A stretch of DNA of 12,004 nt, from positions 1 to 12,004 of the forward strand of contig JAAZLF010000391.1 of assembly GCA_012799425.1 (NCBI GenBank), in the 5' to 3' direction. Numbering within the stretch: position 1 is the first letter of the stretch; each line of letters opens with the position of its first letter. This document shows positions 1-7,180 of the stretch, in pieces. Origin of the DNA: Actinomycetales bacterium (lineage in GTDB: Bacteria > Actinomycetota > Actinomycetes > Actinomycetales > Dermabacteraceae). A program made the translations under genes and the position numbers. A model generated the notes under the pieces. The model was not told the DNA's origin. It did not search any database and saw only the letters and a program-made list of their open reading frames with translations.

Positions 1-1173
<1,173 letters not shown>

Positions 1174-1186
1174 GCCCGCCAGTCTA
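1174..1186 (-). promoter_or_regulatory. Probable leaderless promoter (-10 box) of the FAH-family gene
   Basis: On the minus strand TAGACT (1186-1181) is followed by seven bases and then directly by the ATG of the FAH gene. This places the expected transcription start at or beside the start codon. No Shine-Dalgarno is present in that gap. TANNNT followed about 7 bases later by ATG is the usual arrangement of actinobacterial leaderless genes. No convincing -35 hexamer is seen upstream in the G/C-rich tract. Confidence 0.5.
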
Positions 1187-1216
1187 GGCGGTCGCCCCGC
1201 CGCCCCCCCGCTGCGA

Positions 1217-1230
1217 GCCGCAGCTGCGGC
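1217..1230. repeat. 14-base perfect palindrome in the FAH/monooxygenase divergent region
   Basis: GCCGCAGCTGCGGC reads identically on both strands. It lies 43 bases upstream of the FAH start in very G/C-rich DNA, about where a -35/upstream regulator would bind. It could be an operator or simply a product of local composition; no known family box is recognised. Confidence 0.3.
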
Positions 1231-1292
1231 AGTCGGCCGCGAGGGCGCCCCGGGCCCCGCCGCCGCATCACTGGCCTTCAGCACCTCAGCAC

Positions 1293-1311
1293 ACTATCGT
1301 TGATAGTTCAA
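1293..1311. promoter_or_regulatory. Overlapping dyads, possible operator upstream of the monooxygenase
   Basis: ACTATC-GTT-GATAGT (1293-1307) is a 6-base inverted repeat with a 3-base spacer. Overlapping it, TTGA-TAGT-TCAA (1300-1311) forms a second dyad. The stretch is A/T-rich inside DNA that is otherwise about 70% G+C or more, and it sits 21 bases before the monooxygenase TTG start. TATCGT (1295-1300) could serve as a -10 box. Position and symmetry suit a MarR- or TetR-type repressor acting on the divergent pair, but no regulator gene is in the window. Confidence 0.4.
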
Positions 1312-1332
1312 TCGTAAAGTTCGGGAGGGCCA

Positions 1333-2415
1333 TTGAGCATCGATCCACAGTCCATCACCTTCGGTCTGGACACCTTCGGGGACGTCACCGTCGACACCCA
1401 GGGCGATCCGGTGCCCGCCTCACAGGTGCTGCGGGACGTCGTGGCCCAGGGCGAGCTGGCCGATCAGGTGGGCATCGACCACTTCTCGATCGGCGAGCAC
1501 CACCGCCCCGACTTCGCCGTCAGCGCGCCCGACATCGTGCTCGCGGCGCTCGCCTCGCGCACCGAGCGGATCTCCCTCGGCACGGCGGTGATCGTGCTGA
1601 GCTCCGATGACCCGCTGCGCGTGGTCGAGCGCTTCTCGACCCTCGACGCGCTCTCGGAGGGTCGTGCCGAGCTCACCGTGGGCCGCGGCTCCTTCACCGA
1701 GTCGTTCCCGCTGTTCGGCTTCGCCATGCAGGACTACGAGACGCTGTTCGAGGAGAAGCTCGACCTGCTCGCCGCAGCGATCACCGGCGAGCCGATCACC
1801 TGGAGCGGAGCCACCCGTCCCCCGTTGAAGGAGCAGTCCCTCTATCCGCCGCTCGAGCGCACTCTGCCCACCTGGGTCGCCGTCGGCGGCAGCCCCAACT
1901 CGGTGGTGCGCGCGGCGCGCCACCGCATGCCCCTGATGCTCGCGGTCATCGGCGGTCCTGCGCAACGCTTCGGCCCCTACGTGCAGCTCTTCCACGAAGC
2001 CAACCAGAAGCTGGGCAACGGCCGCCTTCCCGTCGGCGTCCACTCCCCGGGGCACATCGCCGCCGATGACGCCACCGCGCGCGAGGAGCTGGCCCCGCAC
2101 TGGATCCGCAATCGCAACGAGATCGGTCGCGAGCGCGGCTGGGGTCCCTCCGGCATCGTGGAGTTCGACGGCGAGATGCAGCACGGCGCGCTGTACGCGG
2201 GCTCGCCCGAGACCGTGGCACGGAAGATCGCGATGACGATCAGCTCACTGGGCCTGGACCGCTTCGACCTGAAGTACTCCAACGGCCCGATGCCCCATGG
2301 GCAGCTGATGGAGTCGATCCGGCTGTACGGCACCGAGGTCATACCGCGTGTGCGCGAGCTGCTCACGCAGCAGACGGAGGAAGGCTCCGTCTTCGACGTC
2401 GTCGACGAGAGCTGA
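1333..2415 (+). CDS. LLM-class (luciferase-like) flavin-dependent monooxygenase
   Basis: A 360-residue single-domain TIM-barrel oxidoreductase of the bacterial-luciferase-like family, using reduced FMN (or F420) and usually oxygen. Seen in order: FGLDTFGDV at the N-terminus, DQVGIDHFSIGEHHRPDF (the family's GEHH motif, about residues 46-63), ISLGTAVIVLSSDDPLRVVE, LDALSEGRAELTVGRGSF, LPTWVAVGGSPNSVVRAA, and a C-terminal YAGSPETVARKIA segment. It may belong to the subgroup of Agrobacterium Atu2307 (structure 2I7G), from memory only. Substrate is unknown. The start is TTG 1333 with GGGAGG at 1323-1328, four bases away; the rare start codon may limit expression. It is divergent from the FAH gene and converges on the DUF2199 gene, so it is probably monocistronic. 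Confidence 0.9.
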   Translation: MSIDPQSITFGLDTFGDVTVDTQGDPVPASQVLRDVVAQGELADQVGIDHFSIGEHHRPDFAVSAPDIVLAALASRTERISLGTAVIVLSSDDPLRVVERFSTLDALSEGRAELTVGRGSFTESFPLFGFAMQDYETLFEEKLDLLAAAITGEPITWSGATRPPLKEQSLYPPLERTLPTWVAVGGSPNSVVRAARHRMPLMLAVIGGPAQRFGPYVQLFHEANQKLGNGRLPVGVHSPGHIAADDATAREELAPHWIRNRNEIGRERGWGPSGIVEFDGEMQHGALYAGSPETVARKIAMTISSLGLDRFDLKYSNGPMPHGQLMESIRLYGTEVIPRVRELLTQQTEEGSVFDVVDES

Positions 2416-2436
2416 CCTCGCTGTCCACGACCGGCC

Positions 2437-2457
2437 GCCCGGGAGGCAGGGCCGGGC
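2437..2457. terminator. Possible bidirectional terminator hairpin
   Basis: GCCCGG (2437-2442) pairs with CCGGGC (2452-2457) around a 9-base loop, in the 53 bases between two converging genes. No T-run follows on either strand, so this is a weak, position-supported call. Confidence 0.35.
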
Positions 2458-2468
2458 AGGTGACACGG

Positions 2469-3011
2469 TCAGAACCCCGCATCCTCCAGGAGCATCGAGC
2501 GCAGGCGGAGCTCAGCCTCCTGACGGCTGATCCCGCAGCGCTCCTCCTCGACCAGCAGGTGGCCCGACGACGCCACCGGCGCGATCACGGGAGGCAGCCG
2601 ACCCGGCGCTACCACGTGCACGGGCACCGACAGGGAGTCCTCGTGCCCGGGGAGAAGGCTGGCCAGGGTCCCCTGGTACTCGCCGCGGAACCGTGGGTGC
2701 TCCCACTGCTCGACGAGGTCCAGGTAGTCCTCCCCGCTCACCTTCACCCACGGCGCGAAGACCAGCAGCGCCTCCTCGCCCCGCACCGGCAGCGAGAGGA
2801 ATCCCCGCAGATAGCAGTCGACCGAGGTGCCGTTGTCGATCAGACACAGCTCCTCCGTGGAGCGAGAGCGCATCAGCTGCTCCCAGGGGTTCATCCGCAG
2901 CAGCGCCTCGGGCTGCGGGAAGTCGATCAACGGCCAGGGATCGGCCTCGGTCCCATCGCCGCCGCCGTGCCGCCGACCGCAGCCGGCGCAGTCGTAGTCG
3001 AGGTCCGACAT
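2469..3011 (-). CDS. DUF2199 domain-containing protein
   Basis: A 180-residue soluble protein of unknown function. It begins with a CxxC knuckle (Cys8 and Cys11, in CAGCGRRH), the usual DUF2199 opening, which may bind a metal. Next come CLIDNGTSVDCYLRGFLSLPV, a tryptophan-rich centre (FAPWVKVSGEDYLDLVEQWE), YQGTLASLLPGHEDSLSVPV and a C-terminal LLVEEERCGISRQEAELR. Length is typical of the family. ATG 3011 is chosen because GGAAGGAG ends 7 bases upstream and because it places the CxxC near the N-terminus; the frame is open up to 3266 but that part is low-complexity. It converges on the monooxygenase and is divergent from the 3185 gene. No pathway can be assigned. Confidence 0.87.
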   Translation of the reverse strand: MSDLDYDCAGCGRRHGGGDGTEADPWPLIDFPQPEALLRMNPWEQLMRSRSTEELCLIDNGTSVDCYLRGFLSLPVRGEEALLVFAPWVKVSGEDYLDLVEQWEHPRFRGEYQGTLASLLPGHEDSLSVPVHVVAPGRLPPVIAPVASSGHLLVEEERCGISRQEAELRLRSMLLEDAGF

Positions 3012-3057
3012 CGGGTCGCTCCTTCCCTCCGCGGCACCCTGCCCGGAGATGTCGAAC

Positions 3058-3063
3058 ACGGTA
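3058..3063 (-). promoter_or_regulatory. Candidate -10 box for the DUF2199 gene
   Basis: TACCGT on the minus strand fits the actinobacterial TANNNT -10 pattern. It would start a transcript about 40 bases before the ATG at 3011, leaving room for the GGAAGGAG ribosome site. No clear -35 was found. Confidence 0.35.
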
Positions 3064-3141
3064 GGAATCCCGAACGCACCGGATCCAGGGCCCTCACGGG
3101 GTTGTGCACGAAGCGAGCCGGAGGAGGAGCAGTCGGCCTCG

Positions 3142-3147
3142 TAAGAT
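3142..3147 (+). promoter_or_regulatory. Candidate -10 box for the 3185 gene
   Basis: TAAGAT fits the actinobacterial -10 pattern and predicts a leader of roughly 30 bases carrying the GGAGG ribosome site at 3176-3180. No -35 match is evident. Confidence 0.35.
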
Positions 3148-3184
3148 GAGCCGGTCGAGCTCTCACCCCCGATCCGGAGGACCC

Positions 3185-4132
3185 GTGGCCGTCCCGCCCC
3201 TGACAGCACCTGCCCGCGAGCTGACGGTGTACGAGGCCGCCTCGGCCCGCCGCGAGCACGAGGCACGGGCCGATGCGCTCACCGCAGCGCATCGGGAGCG
3301 GAAGCAGCGCGGCCAGAAGCATCCGGTCGAGGACTTCCTGTTCACCTACTACCCCTTCTCCCCCGCAAAGCTGCGTCGCTGGCATCCGGGCTGGCAGGTC
3401 GCGTACGACCTCACCGCGGATCTCGGCCGGGACGGCAGGCCCTCGATCCCCGACGTCGACGAGGCCGGGCACCGGTCCTGGTACACCGACTCACCCGGCC
3501 CCGGCGGGATGACGCTGCGCCGGGCGGACGTCGCACGCTTCCTGACGGAGCGCGGCGACGCGCTGGACTTCATCGCCCGCCTGCTCTCCGCCTCCTCGCT
3601 CGCCCGGCGACGACCCGAGTTCGGATGCTTCGGCCTGCACGAATGGGCGATGGTGCACAGGGTGCCCGACGGTGCGCAGCGCCATGAGGACCTGCCGCTG
3701 AGGCTCTCCCCGTCGGAGACGGACGCCGTGGTGGAACGGGAGAAGCTGATCTGCTCGCACATCGATGCGTTCCGCTTCTTCACCCCATCGGCCGCACCGC
3801 GCAACGCCTCGCAGCCCACACGCATCACTCAGGTCGAGAACGACAACCCGGCGTGCCTGCACGTGGGGATGGATCTGTACAAATGGGCGATGAAGCTCAC
3901 GCCGCTGGTGCCCTCGAGCCTGGTGCTGGACTGCTTCGAGCATGCCCGCGAGACGCGAGTGCTGGACATGGAGGCGAGCCCGTACGACGTGCGCCCGCTG
4001 GGCTACGGCGCGGTGGCGATCGAGACCCCGGCGGGCAAGGCGGAGTACGTGCGGCGCCAGCGCGGGCTGGCCGCGCGCGCCGATGCGCTCAGGCAGCGGC
4101 TGCGGGACTCCCTCGCTGCGCTGCCGTGCTGA
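3185..4132 (+). CDS. Conserved actinobacterial protein, often named 3-methyladenine DNA glycosylase (function unproven)
   Basis: A 315-residue soluble protein. I recognise a conserved family marked by KHPVEDFLFTYYPFSPAKLRRWHPGW near the N-terminus, GCFGLHEWAMVHR, CSHIDAFRFFTPSA, PACLHVGMDLYKWAMKLTPL, LVLDCFEHARETRVLDMEASPYD and IETPAGKAEYVRRQR at the C-terminus. Databases often carry it as 3-methyladenine DNA glycosylase. I see no helix-hairpin-helix/GPD motif or AAG-type fold signature that would support this, so the name should be treated with caution. The many invariant His, Asp, Glu and Trp residues do suggest an enzyme. Start: GTG 3185 follows GGAGG by 4 bases; in-frame ATG 3146 lacks a well-placed ribosome site. 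The helicase follows 45 bases downstream on the same strand, with its own likely promoter. Confidence 0.82.
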   Translation: MAVPPLTAPARELTVYEAASARREHEARADALTAAHRERKQRGQKHPVEDFLFTYYPFSPAKLRRWHPGWQVAYDLTADLGRDGRPSIPDVDEAGHRSWYTDSPGPGGMTLRRADVARFLTERGDALDFIARLLSASSLARRRPEFGCFGLHEWAMVHRVPDGAQRHEDLPLRLSPSETDAVVEREKLICSHIDAFRFFTPSAAPRNASQPTRITQVENDNPACLHVGMDLYKWAMKLTPLVPSSLVLDCFEHARETRVLDMEASPYDVRPLGYGAVAIETPAGKAEYVRRQRGLAARADALRQRLRDSLAALPC

Positions 4133-4165
4133 GACGGCCGGTTCTGCCGCGTCGGACCTGCCTGG

Positions 4166-4177
4166 CAGACTGGGAGC
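4166..4177 (+). promoter_or_regulatory. Probable leaderless promoter (-10 box) of the helicase gene
   Basis: CAGACT (4166-4171) is followed by six bases and then the helicase ATG at 4178. The GGGAG in between ends one base before the ATG, too close to act as a Shine-Dalgarno. The layout closely matches the FAH promoter (AGACTGG...GCATG in both), supporting a leaderless transcript. If a leader exists instead, ATG 4190 could be used, with GGGAG 13 bases away. Confidence 0.42.
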
Positions 4178-6739
4178 ATGCCGACCCTGATGCCGTTCCT
4201 GCCCGAGAGCTCCGCCGACACCGGACAGGACTCGATCGTCGACGGGTTCATCGAGGCTCAGGAGACCGTGGGCCGCACCCTCTACCCGCATCAGGAGGAG
4301 GCACTGCTGGCGATCGCCGCCGGTGACCATGTCATCGCCGCGACCCCTACCGGCTCCGGCAAGACCACCATCGCCTACGCCGCGATCTTCGCCGCGATGG
4401 CCCGCGGCCAGCGCTCCTACTACACCGCTCCGATCAAGGCGCTGGTGAGCGAGAAGTTCTTCGATCTGGTCGCGCAGTTCGGGGCGGACAACGTGGGCAT
4501 GATGACCGGCGACTCGGACGTGAACCATGACGCTCCGATCATCGTGTGCACCGCGGAGATCTTCGCGAACCATGCACTGCGCGACGGGCCCGGCAGCGAT
4601 GTCGGACTGGCGGTGATGGACGAATTCCACTACTACGGCGACCCGCAGCGCGGCTGGGCCTGGCAGGTGCCGCTGGTGGAGCTGCCGCACTGCCAGTTCG
4701 TGCTGATGAGCGCTACCCTCGGGGACGTCACCCGCTTCGTCGACGACCTCACCGAGCGCACGGACCGCGACGCCACCGTCATCGATGACGCACCGCGCCC
4801 GGTGCCGCTGGACTTCCGCTGGTCGCTCACCCCGCTGCCGGAGACCATCGAGACGATCCTCCAGGACCGCGATGCGCCCGTCTACATCGTCCACTTCACG
4901 CAGAAGGACGCGCTCGAGCAGGCGCAGGCGCTGCAGGGACAGAAGATCCTCACGCCCGAGGAGAAGGAGCAGATCCGCGAGATCATCGGCGACTTCCGCT
5001 TCTCCAAGGGCTTCGGGCAGATCCTCTCCCGTCTGGTGCGTGAGGGGATCGGTGTCCACCACGCCGGGATGCTCCCCAAATATCGACGCCTGGTGGAGAA
5101 GCTCGCCCAGTCCGGACTGCTGAAGATCATCTGCGGCACCGACACCCTCGGGGTGGGCATCAACGTGCCGATCCGCACCGTGCTGCTGACCGGCCTGGCG
5201 AAGTTCGACGGCAAGCGGATGCGCCTGCTGAACGCCCGTGAGTTCCATCAGATCGCCGGTCGGGCCGGCCGCGCGGGCTACGACACCATCGGACACGTCG
5301 TGGTGCAGGCGCCGACCTGGACGATCGAGTTCGAGAAGGAGCGGGCCAAGCAGCGGGCGCGCGAGGAGACGGGCAAGGCCCCGCACAGCGCCAAGAAGCG
5401 CAAGAAGGAGCCCAAGCCCCGCATCCCCGAGGGCGCGATCAACTGGTCGGAGTCGAACCTGACGAAGCTGGTCGAGAACGCCCCGGAGCCGCTGCGACCG
5501 CACATGAAGATCACCGCCGGCATGGTGCTGGCCCTGATCTCCCGCCCCGGTGACGCGATCGCCTCGGGCCGCCACCTGATCATGACCAGCCACCAGACGG
5601 CAGCGCAGAAGCTGAAGCTGGTCAAGGACGCGGTCGAGATCTTCCGAGGGCTCAAGGACTCGGAGATCATCGAGGTGCTCGATGCTCCCGACCACCTGGG
5701 CCGGCGCTTCGCCCTGGTCGAGGATCTGCAGCTCGACTTCACCATGAACCAGCCGCTGGCACCCTTCGCGATCGCGATGATCGATTCCCTCGACGAGGAG
5801 TCCGAGTCCCTCACGCTCGACACCGTCTCGATCATCGAGGCCGTCCTGGAGGACCCGCGCCAGATCCTGCTCGCCCAGCAGAACTCCGCCAAGGGCGAGC
5901 TGCTGGCCGAGCTCAAGGCCGACGGCGTCGAGTACACCGAGCGGATGGCCCTGCTGGATGAGGTCACCTGGCCCAAGCCCCTGCAGGAGGATCTCGAGGC
6001 CGCTCTCGAGATCTACGCCCGCTCCCGGCCCTGGGTGCGCACCGACGACCTCTCCCCCAAGTCCGTGGTCCGTGAGATCTACGAGACCGGGCAGACCTTC
6101 AGCGAGTTCGTGCAGCGATACGGGCTGCAGCGTTCGGAGGGCATCGTGCTGCGGTACCTCTCGGACGCCTACCAGGCGATGCGCCGCACCATCCCGCAGG
6201 ACCTGCGCACCGAGGACCTCGAAGACCTCATCGAATGGCTCGGCGTGCTGGTGCGCGGCATCGACTCCTCGCTGCTGGACGAGTGGGAGGCTCTGACCCA
6301 TCCGGAGGACGCCGATCCCGACGGCGCCTCGGAGATCCGCCCCACCACTCCGCGGGGCCTCTCCGCGCAGACGAAGGTGCTGCGCACCATGGTGCGTGCC
6401 GCGATGTGGCAGCGGATCGAGCACTTCGCCTTCGAGCGGGAGCAGAGACTGGCGGAGCTCGACAGCGACTCGGGCTGGGACCGGCCGCGCTGGGCGGCTG
6501 CGATGGACGAGTACTACGACACCTACGACGACGTGGGCATCGACGGCCCGGCCCGTTCGCCGCAGCTGCTGCAGATCACCGAGGAGTCGAAGATCTGGCG
6601 GATCCGGCAGGTGATCGCGGACCCTGAGCGCAACCATGACTGGGCGATCGAGGCGGAGCTCGACCTCGAGGCCACCGACGAGGCGGGCGAGCCCGTGCTC
6701 GCGATCACCCACGTCGGCGATCCCTCCTCCCGCCCCTGA
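4178..6739 (+). CDS. DEAD/DEAH-box helicase with C-terminal DUF3516 region (Ski2-like)
   Basis: An 853-residue superfamily 2 helicase, predicted to unwind RNA or DNA using ATP. Walker A is ATPTGSGKT (residues 55-63), Ia is YTAPIKALVSEKF, the DExH box is DEFH (148-151), motif III is SAT (178-180), then GVHHAGMLPKYR, GTDTLGVGINVPIRTVLLT and motif VI QIAGRAGRAG (from residue 358). The HHAGMLPKYR and GRAGRAG forms are typical of Ski2/Mtr4/HelY-like enzymes. A Lys/Arg-rich linker (about 390-415, AKKRKKEPKPR) leads into a roughly 440-residue alpha-rich C-terminal region of the DUF3516 type. Length fits this actinobacterial family. It ends 31 bases from the converging peptide gene. An RNA-processing role is inferred from family resemblance; the substrate is unknown. 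Confidence 0.93.
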   Translation: MPTLMPFLPESSADTGQDSIVDGFIEAQETVGRTLYPHQEEALLAIAAGDHVIAATPTGSGKTTIAYAAIFAAMARGQRSYYTAPIKALVSEKFFDLVAQFGADNVGMMTGDSDVNHDAPIIVCTAEIFANHALRDGPGSDVGLAVMDEFHYYGDPQRGWAWQVPLVELPHCQFVLMSATLGDVTRFVDDLTERTDRDATVIDDAPRPVPLDFRWSLTPLPETIETILQDRDAPVYIVHFTQKDALEQAQALQGQKILTPEEKEQIREIIGDFRFSKGFGQILSRLVREGIGVHHAGMLPKYRRLVEKLAQSGLLKIICGTDTLGVGINVPIRTVLLTGLAKFDGKRMRLLNAREFHQIAGRAGRAGYDTIGHVVVQAPTWTIEFEKERAKQRAREETGKAPHSAKKRKKEPKPRIPEGAINWSESNLTKLVENAPEPLRPHMKITAGMVLALISRPGDAIASGRHLIMTSHQTAAQKLKLVKDAVEIFRGLKDSEIIEVLDAPDHLGRRFALVEDLQLDFTMNQPLAPFAIAMIDSLDEESESLTLDTVSIIEAVLEDPRQILLAQQNSAKGELLAELKADGVEYTERMALLDEVTWPKPLQEDLEAALEIYARSRPWVRTDDLSPKSVVREIYETGQTFSEFVQRYGLQRSEGIVLRYLSDAYQAMRRTIPQDLRTEDLEDLIEWLGVLVRGIDSSLLDEWEALTHPEDADPDGASEIRPTTPRGLSAQTKVLRTMVRAAMWQRIEHFAFEREQRLAELDSDSGWDRPRWAAAMDEYYDTYDDVGIDGPARSPQLLQITEESKIWRIRQVIADPERNHDWAIEAELDLEATDEAGEPVLAITHVGDPSSRP

Positions 6740-6754
6740 GGAGACCCTCCTCAG
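6736..6754. terminator. Bidirectional terminator hairpin overlapping the helicase stop codon
   Basis: CTGAGGAG (6736-6743) pairs perfectly with CTCCTCAG (6747-6754) around a 3-base loop. The helicase TGA (6737-6739) is inside the left arm. It sits between two converging genes and could end both transcripts, though neither strand has a T-run after the stem. Confidence 0.5.
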
Positions 6755-6770
6755 CGTGGTGCGGGAGAGG

Positions 6771-7016
6771 TCACCACGGGTTGACCTCGACCCAGGGGTT
6801 CACCTCGACCCAGGGATTGACCTCCACCCATGGGTTGACCTCGACGTGCGGGGCGGGCGCCTTCCACGGGTTGACCTCCACCGCAGAGGCCGCGCCGACG
6901 CCGGCGAAGCCGAGGGAGAGCCCAAGGGCGGCACCGCCCGCGAGCCGGGCGACCCGGGCCATCCGACGGCGCGATCGGGGCATCTGGCGAGCCCGCTCCA
7001 TGTCAGATCTCATCAT
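6771..7016 (-). CDS. Small secreted VEVNPW-repeat peptide precursor
   Basis: An 81-residue precursor of no family I recognise. Residues 1-24 are strongly basic (including RSRRRMARVAR); 25-45 form a hydrophobic Ala/Gly/Leu stretch ending in AASA, a standard signal-peptidase I site. Cleavage after Ala45 leaves exactly 36 residues made of six hexamers: VEVNPW, KAPAPH, then four more VEVNPW, ending on Trp. The mature peptide is acidic, has one Trp and one Pro per unit, no Cys, and no room for any other domain. SRRRMAR loosely resembles a Tat motif. Start: ATG 7016 or 7013, with GAGAGGA at 7022-7028, 5 or 8 bases away; upstream in-frame Met at 7115 would lie in the preceding terminator hairpin region's flank and spoil the signal peptide. 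It follows the secreted peptidase gene, but a strong hairpin and its own putative regulator box separate them. Could be a signalling peptide, a toxin/bacteriocin, a RiPP-like precursor or a wall-binding peptide. Confidence 0.78.
   Translation of the reverse strand: MMRSDMERARQMPRSRRRMARVARLAGGAALGLSLGFAGVGAASAVEVNPWKAPAPHVEVNPWVEVNPWVEVNPWVEVNPW
6774..6881 (-). repeat. Array of 18-base units encoding VEVNPW (five copies plus one divergent hexamer)
   Basis: On the minus strand: copy 1 at 6864-6881, a divergent unit (KAPAPH) at 6846-6863, then copies at 6828-6845, 6810-6827, 6792-6809 and 6774-6791, with no gap and with the stop codon at 6771-6773. All five copies encode VEVNPW and no two are identical in DNA; every difference is a synonymous third-base change (GTC/GTG, AAC/AAT, CCG/CCC/CCA). 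Confidence 0.95.
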
Positions 7017-7080
7017 TCTGGTCCTCTCGAAGGAAGATGGGCGGCTCGGGGGGAAGCCCGCTATGTCCAGAACACCCGGA

Positions 7081-7094
7081 GTGATCACGATCAC
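7081..7094. promoter_or_regulatory. CRP/FNR-family-like box upstream of the repeat-peptide gene
   Basis: GTGATCACGATCAC is a GTGA-N6-TCAC palindrome (inner arms GTGATC/GATCAC). On the minus strand it reads TGTGA-N6-TCACT, one base off the classic TGTGA-N6-TCACA site of CRP/GlxR-type regulators. It lies 64 bases before the ATG at 7016, a suitable position for control of that gene. The binding protein is unknown. Confidence 0.5.
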
Positions 7095-7119
7095 AAGATG
7101 CTGCCCCGCCGACACGCAC

Positions 7120-7156
7120 GCAGGTGCCGGCCCCTGCTGCGGGGACCGGCACCTGC
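7120..7156 (-). terminator. Strong hairpin after the serine peptidase gene
   Basis: GCAGGTGCCGG+CCCC (7120-7134) pairs with GGGG+CCGGCACCTGC (7141-7156), giving 15 pairs with a single unpaired A at 7145 and a 6-base loop. It lies 24 bases past the peptidase stop codon. There is no T-run, as is common for actinobacterial terminators. It implies the downstream repeat-peptide gene is mainly transcribed from its own promoter. Confidence 0.75.
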
Positions 7157-7180
7157 GGTGGACTTGCCGAGAGGGAGCGG

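Noticed and set aside
1174..1284. Longer FAH protein starting at 1284
   Set aside because: The added 37 residues are low-complexity Ala/Gly/Pro/Arg, and a -10 box lies directly before ATG 1173.
3491..6712. A 1073-codon open frame on the minus strand antisense to the helicase and the 3185 gene
   Set aside because: It reads as Arg/Leu/His/Asp/Gly-rich sequence without domain motifs, spans two genes with clear families on the other strand, and is the usual antisense shadow in high-GC DNA.
6774..6881. Short tandem repeats considered as a CRISPR or non-coding satellite
   Set aside because: Units are contiguous 18-mers without spacers, in one open frame, and differ only at synonymous positions, so they are protein-coding.
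7017..7115. Longer reading of the repeat peptide from Met at 7115
   Set aside because: It adds 33 residues that run through the CRP-like box region and bury the signal sequence; ATG 7016/7013 has a good ribosome site.
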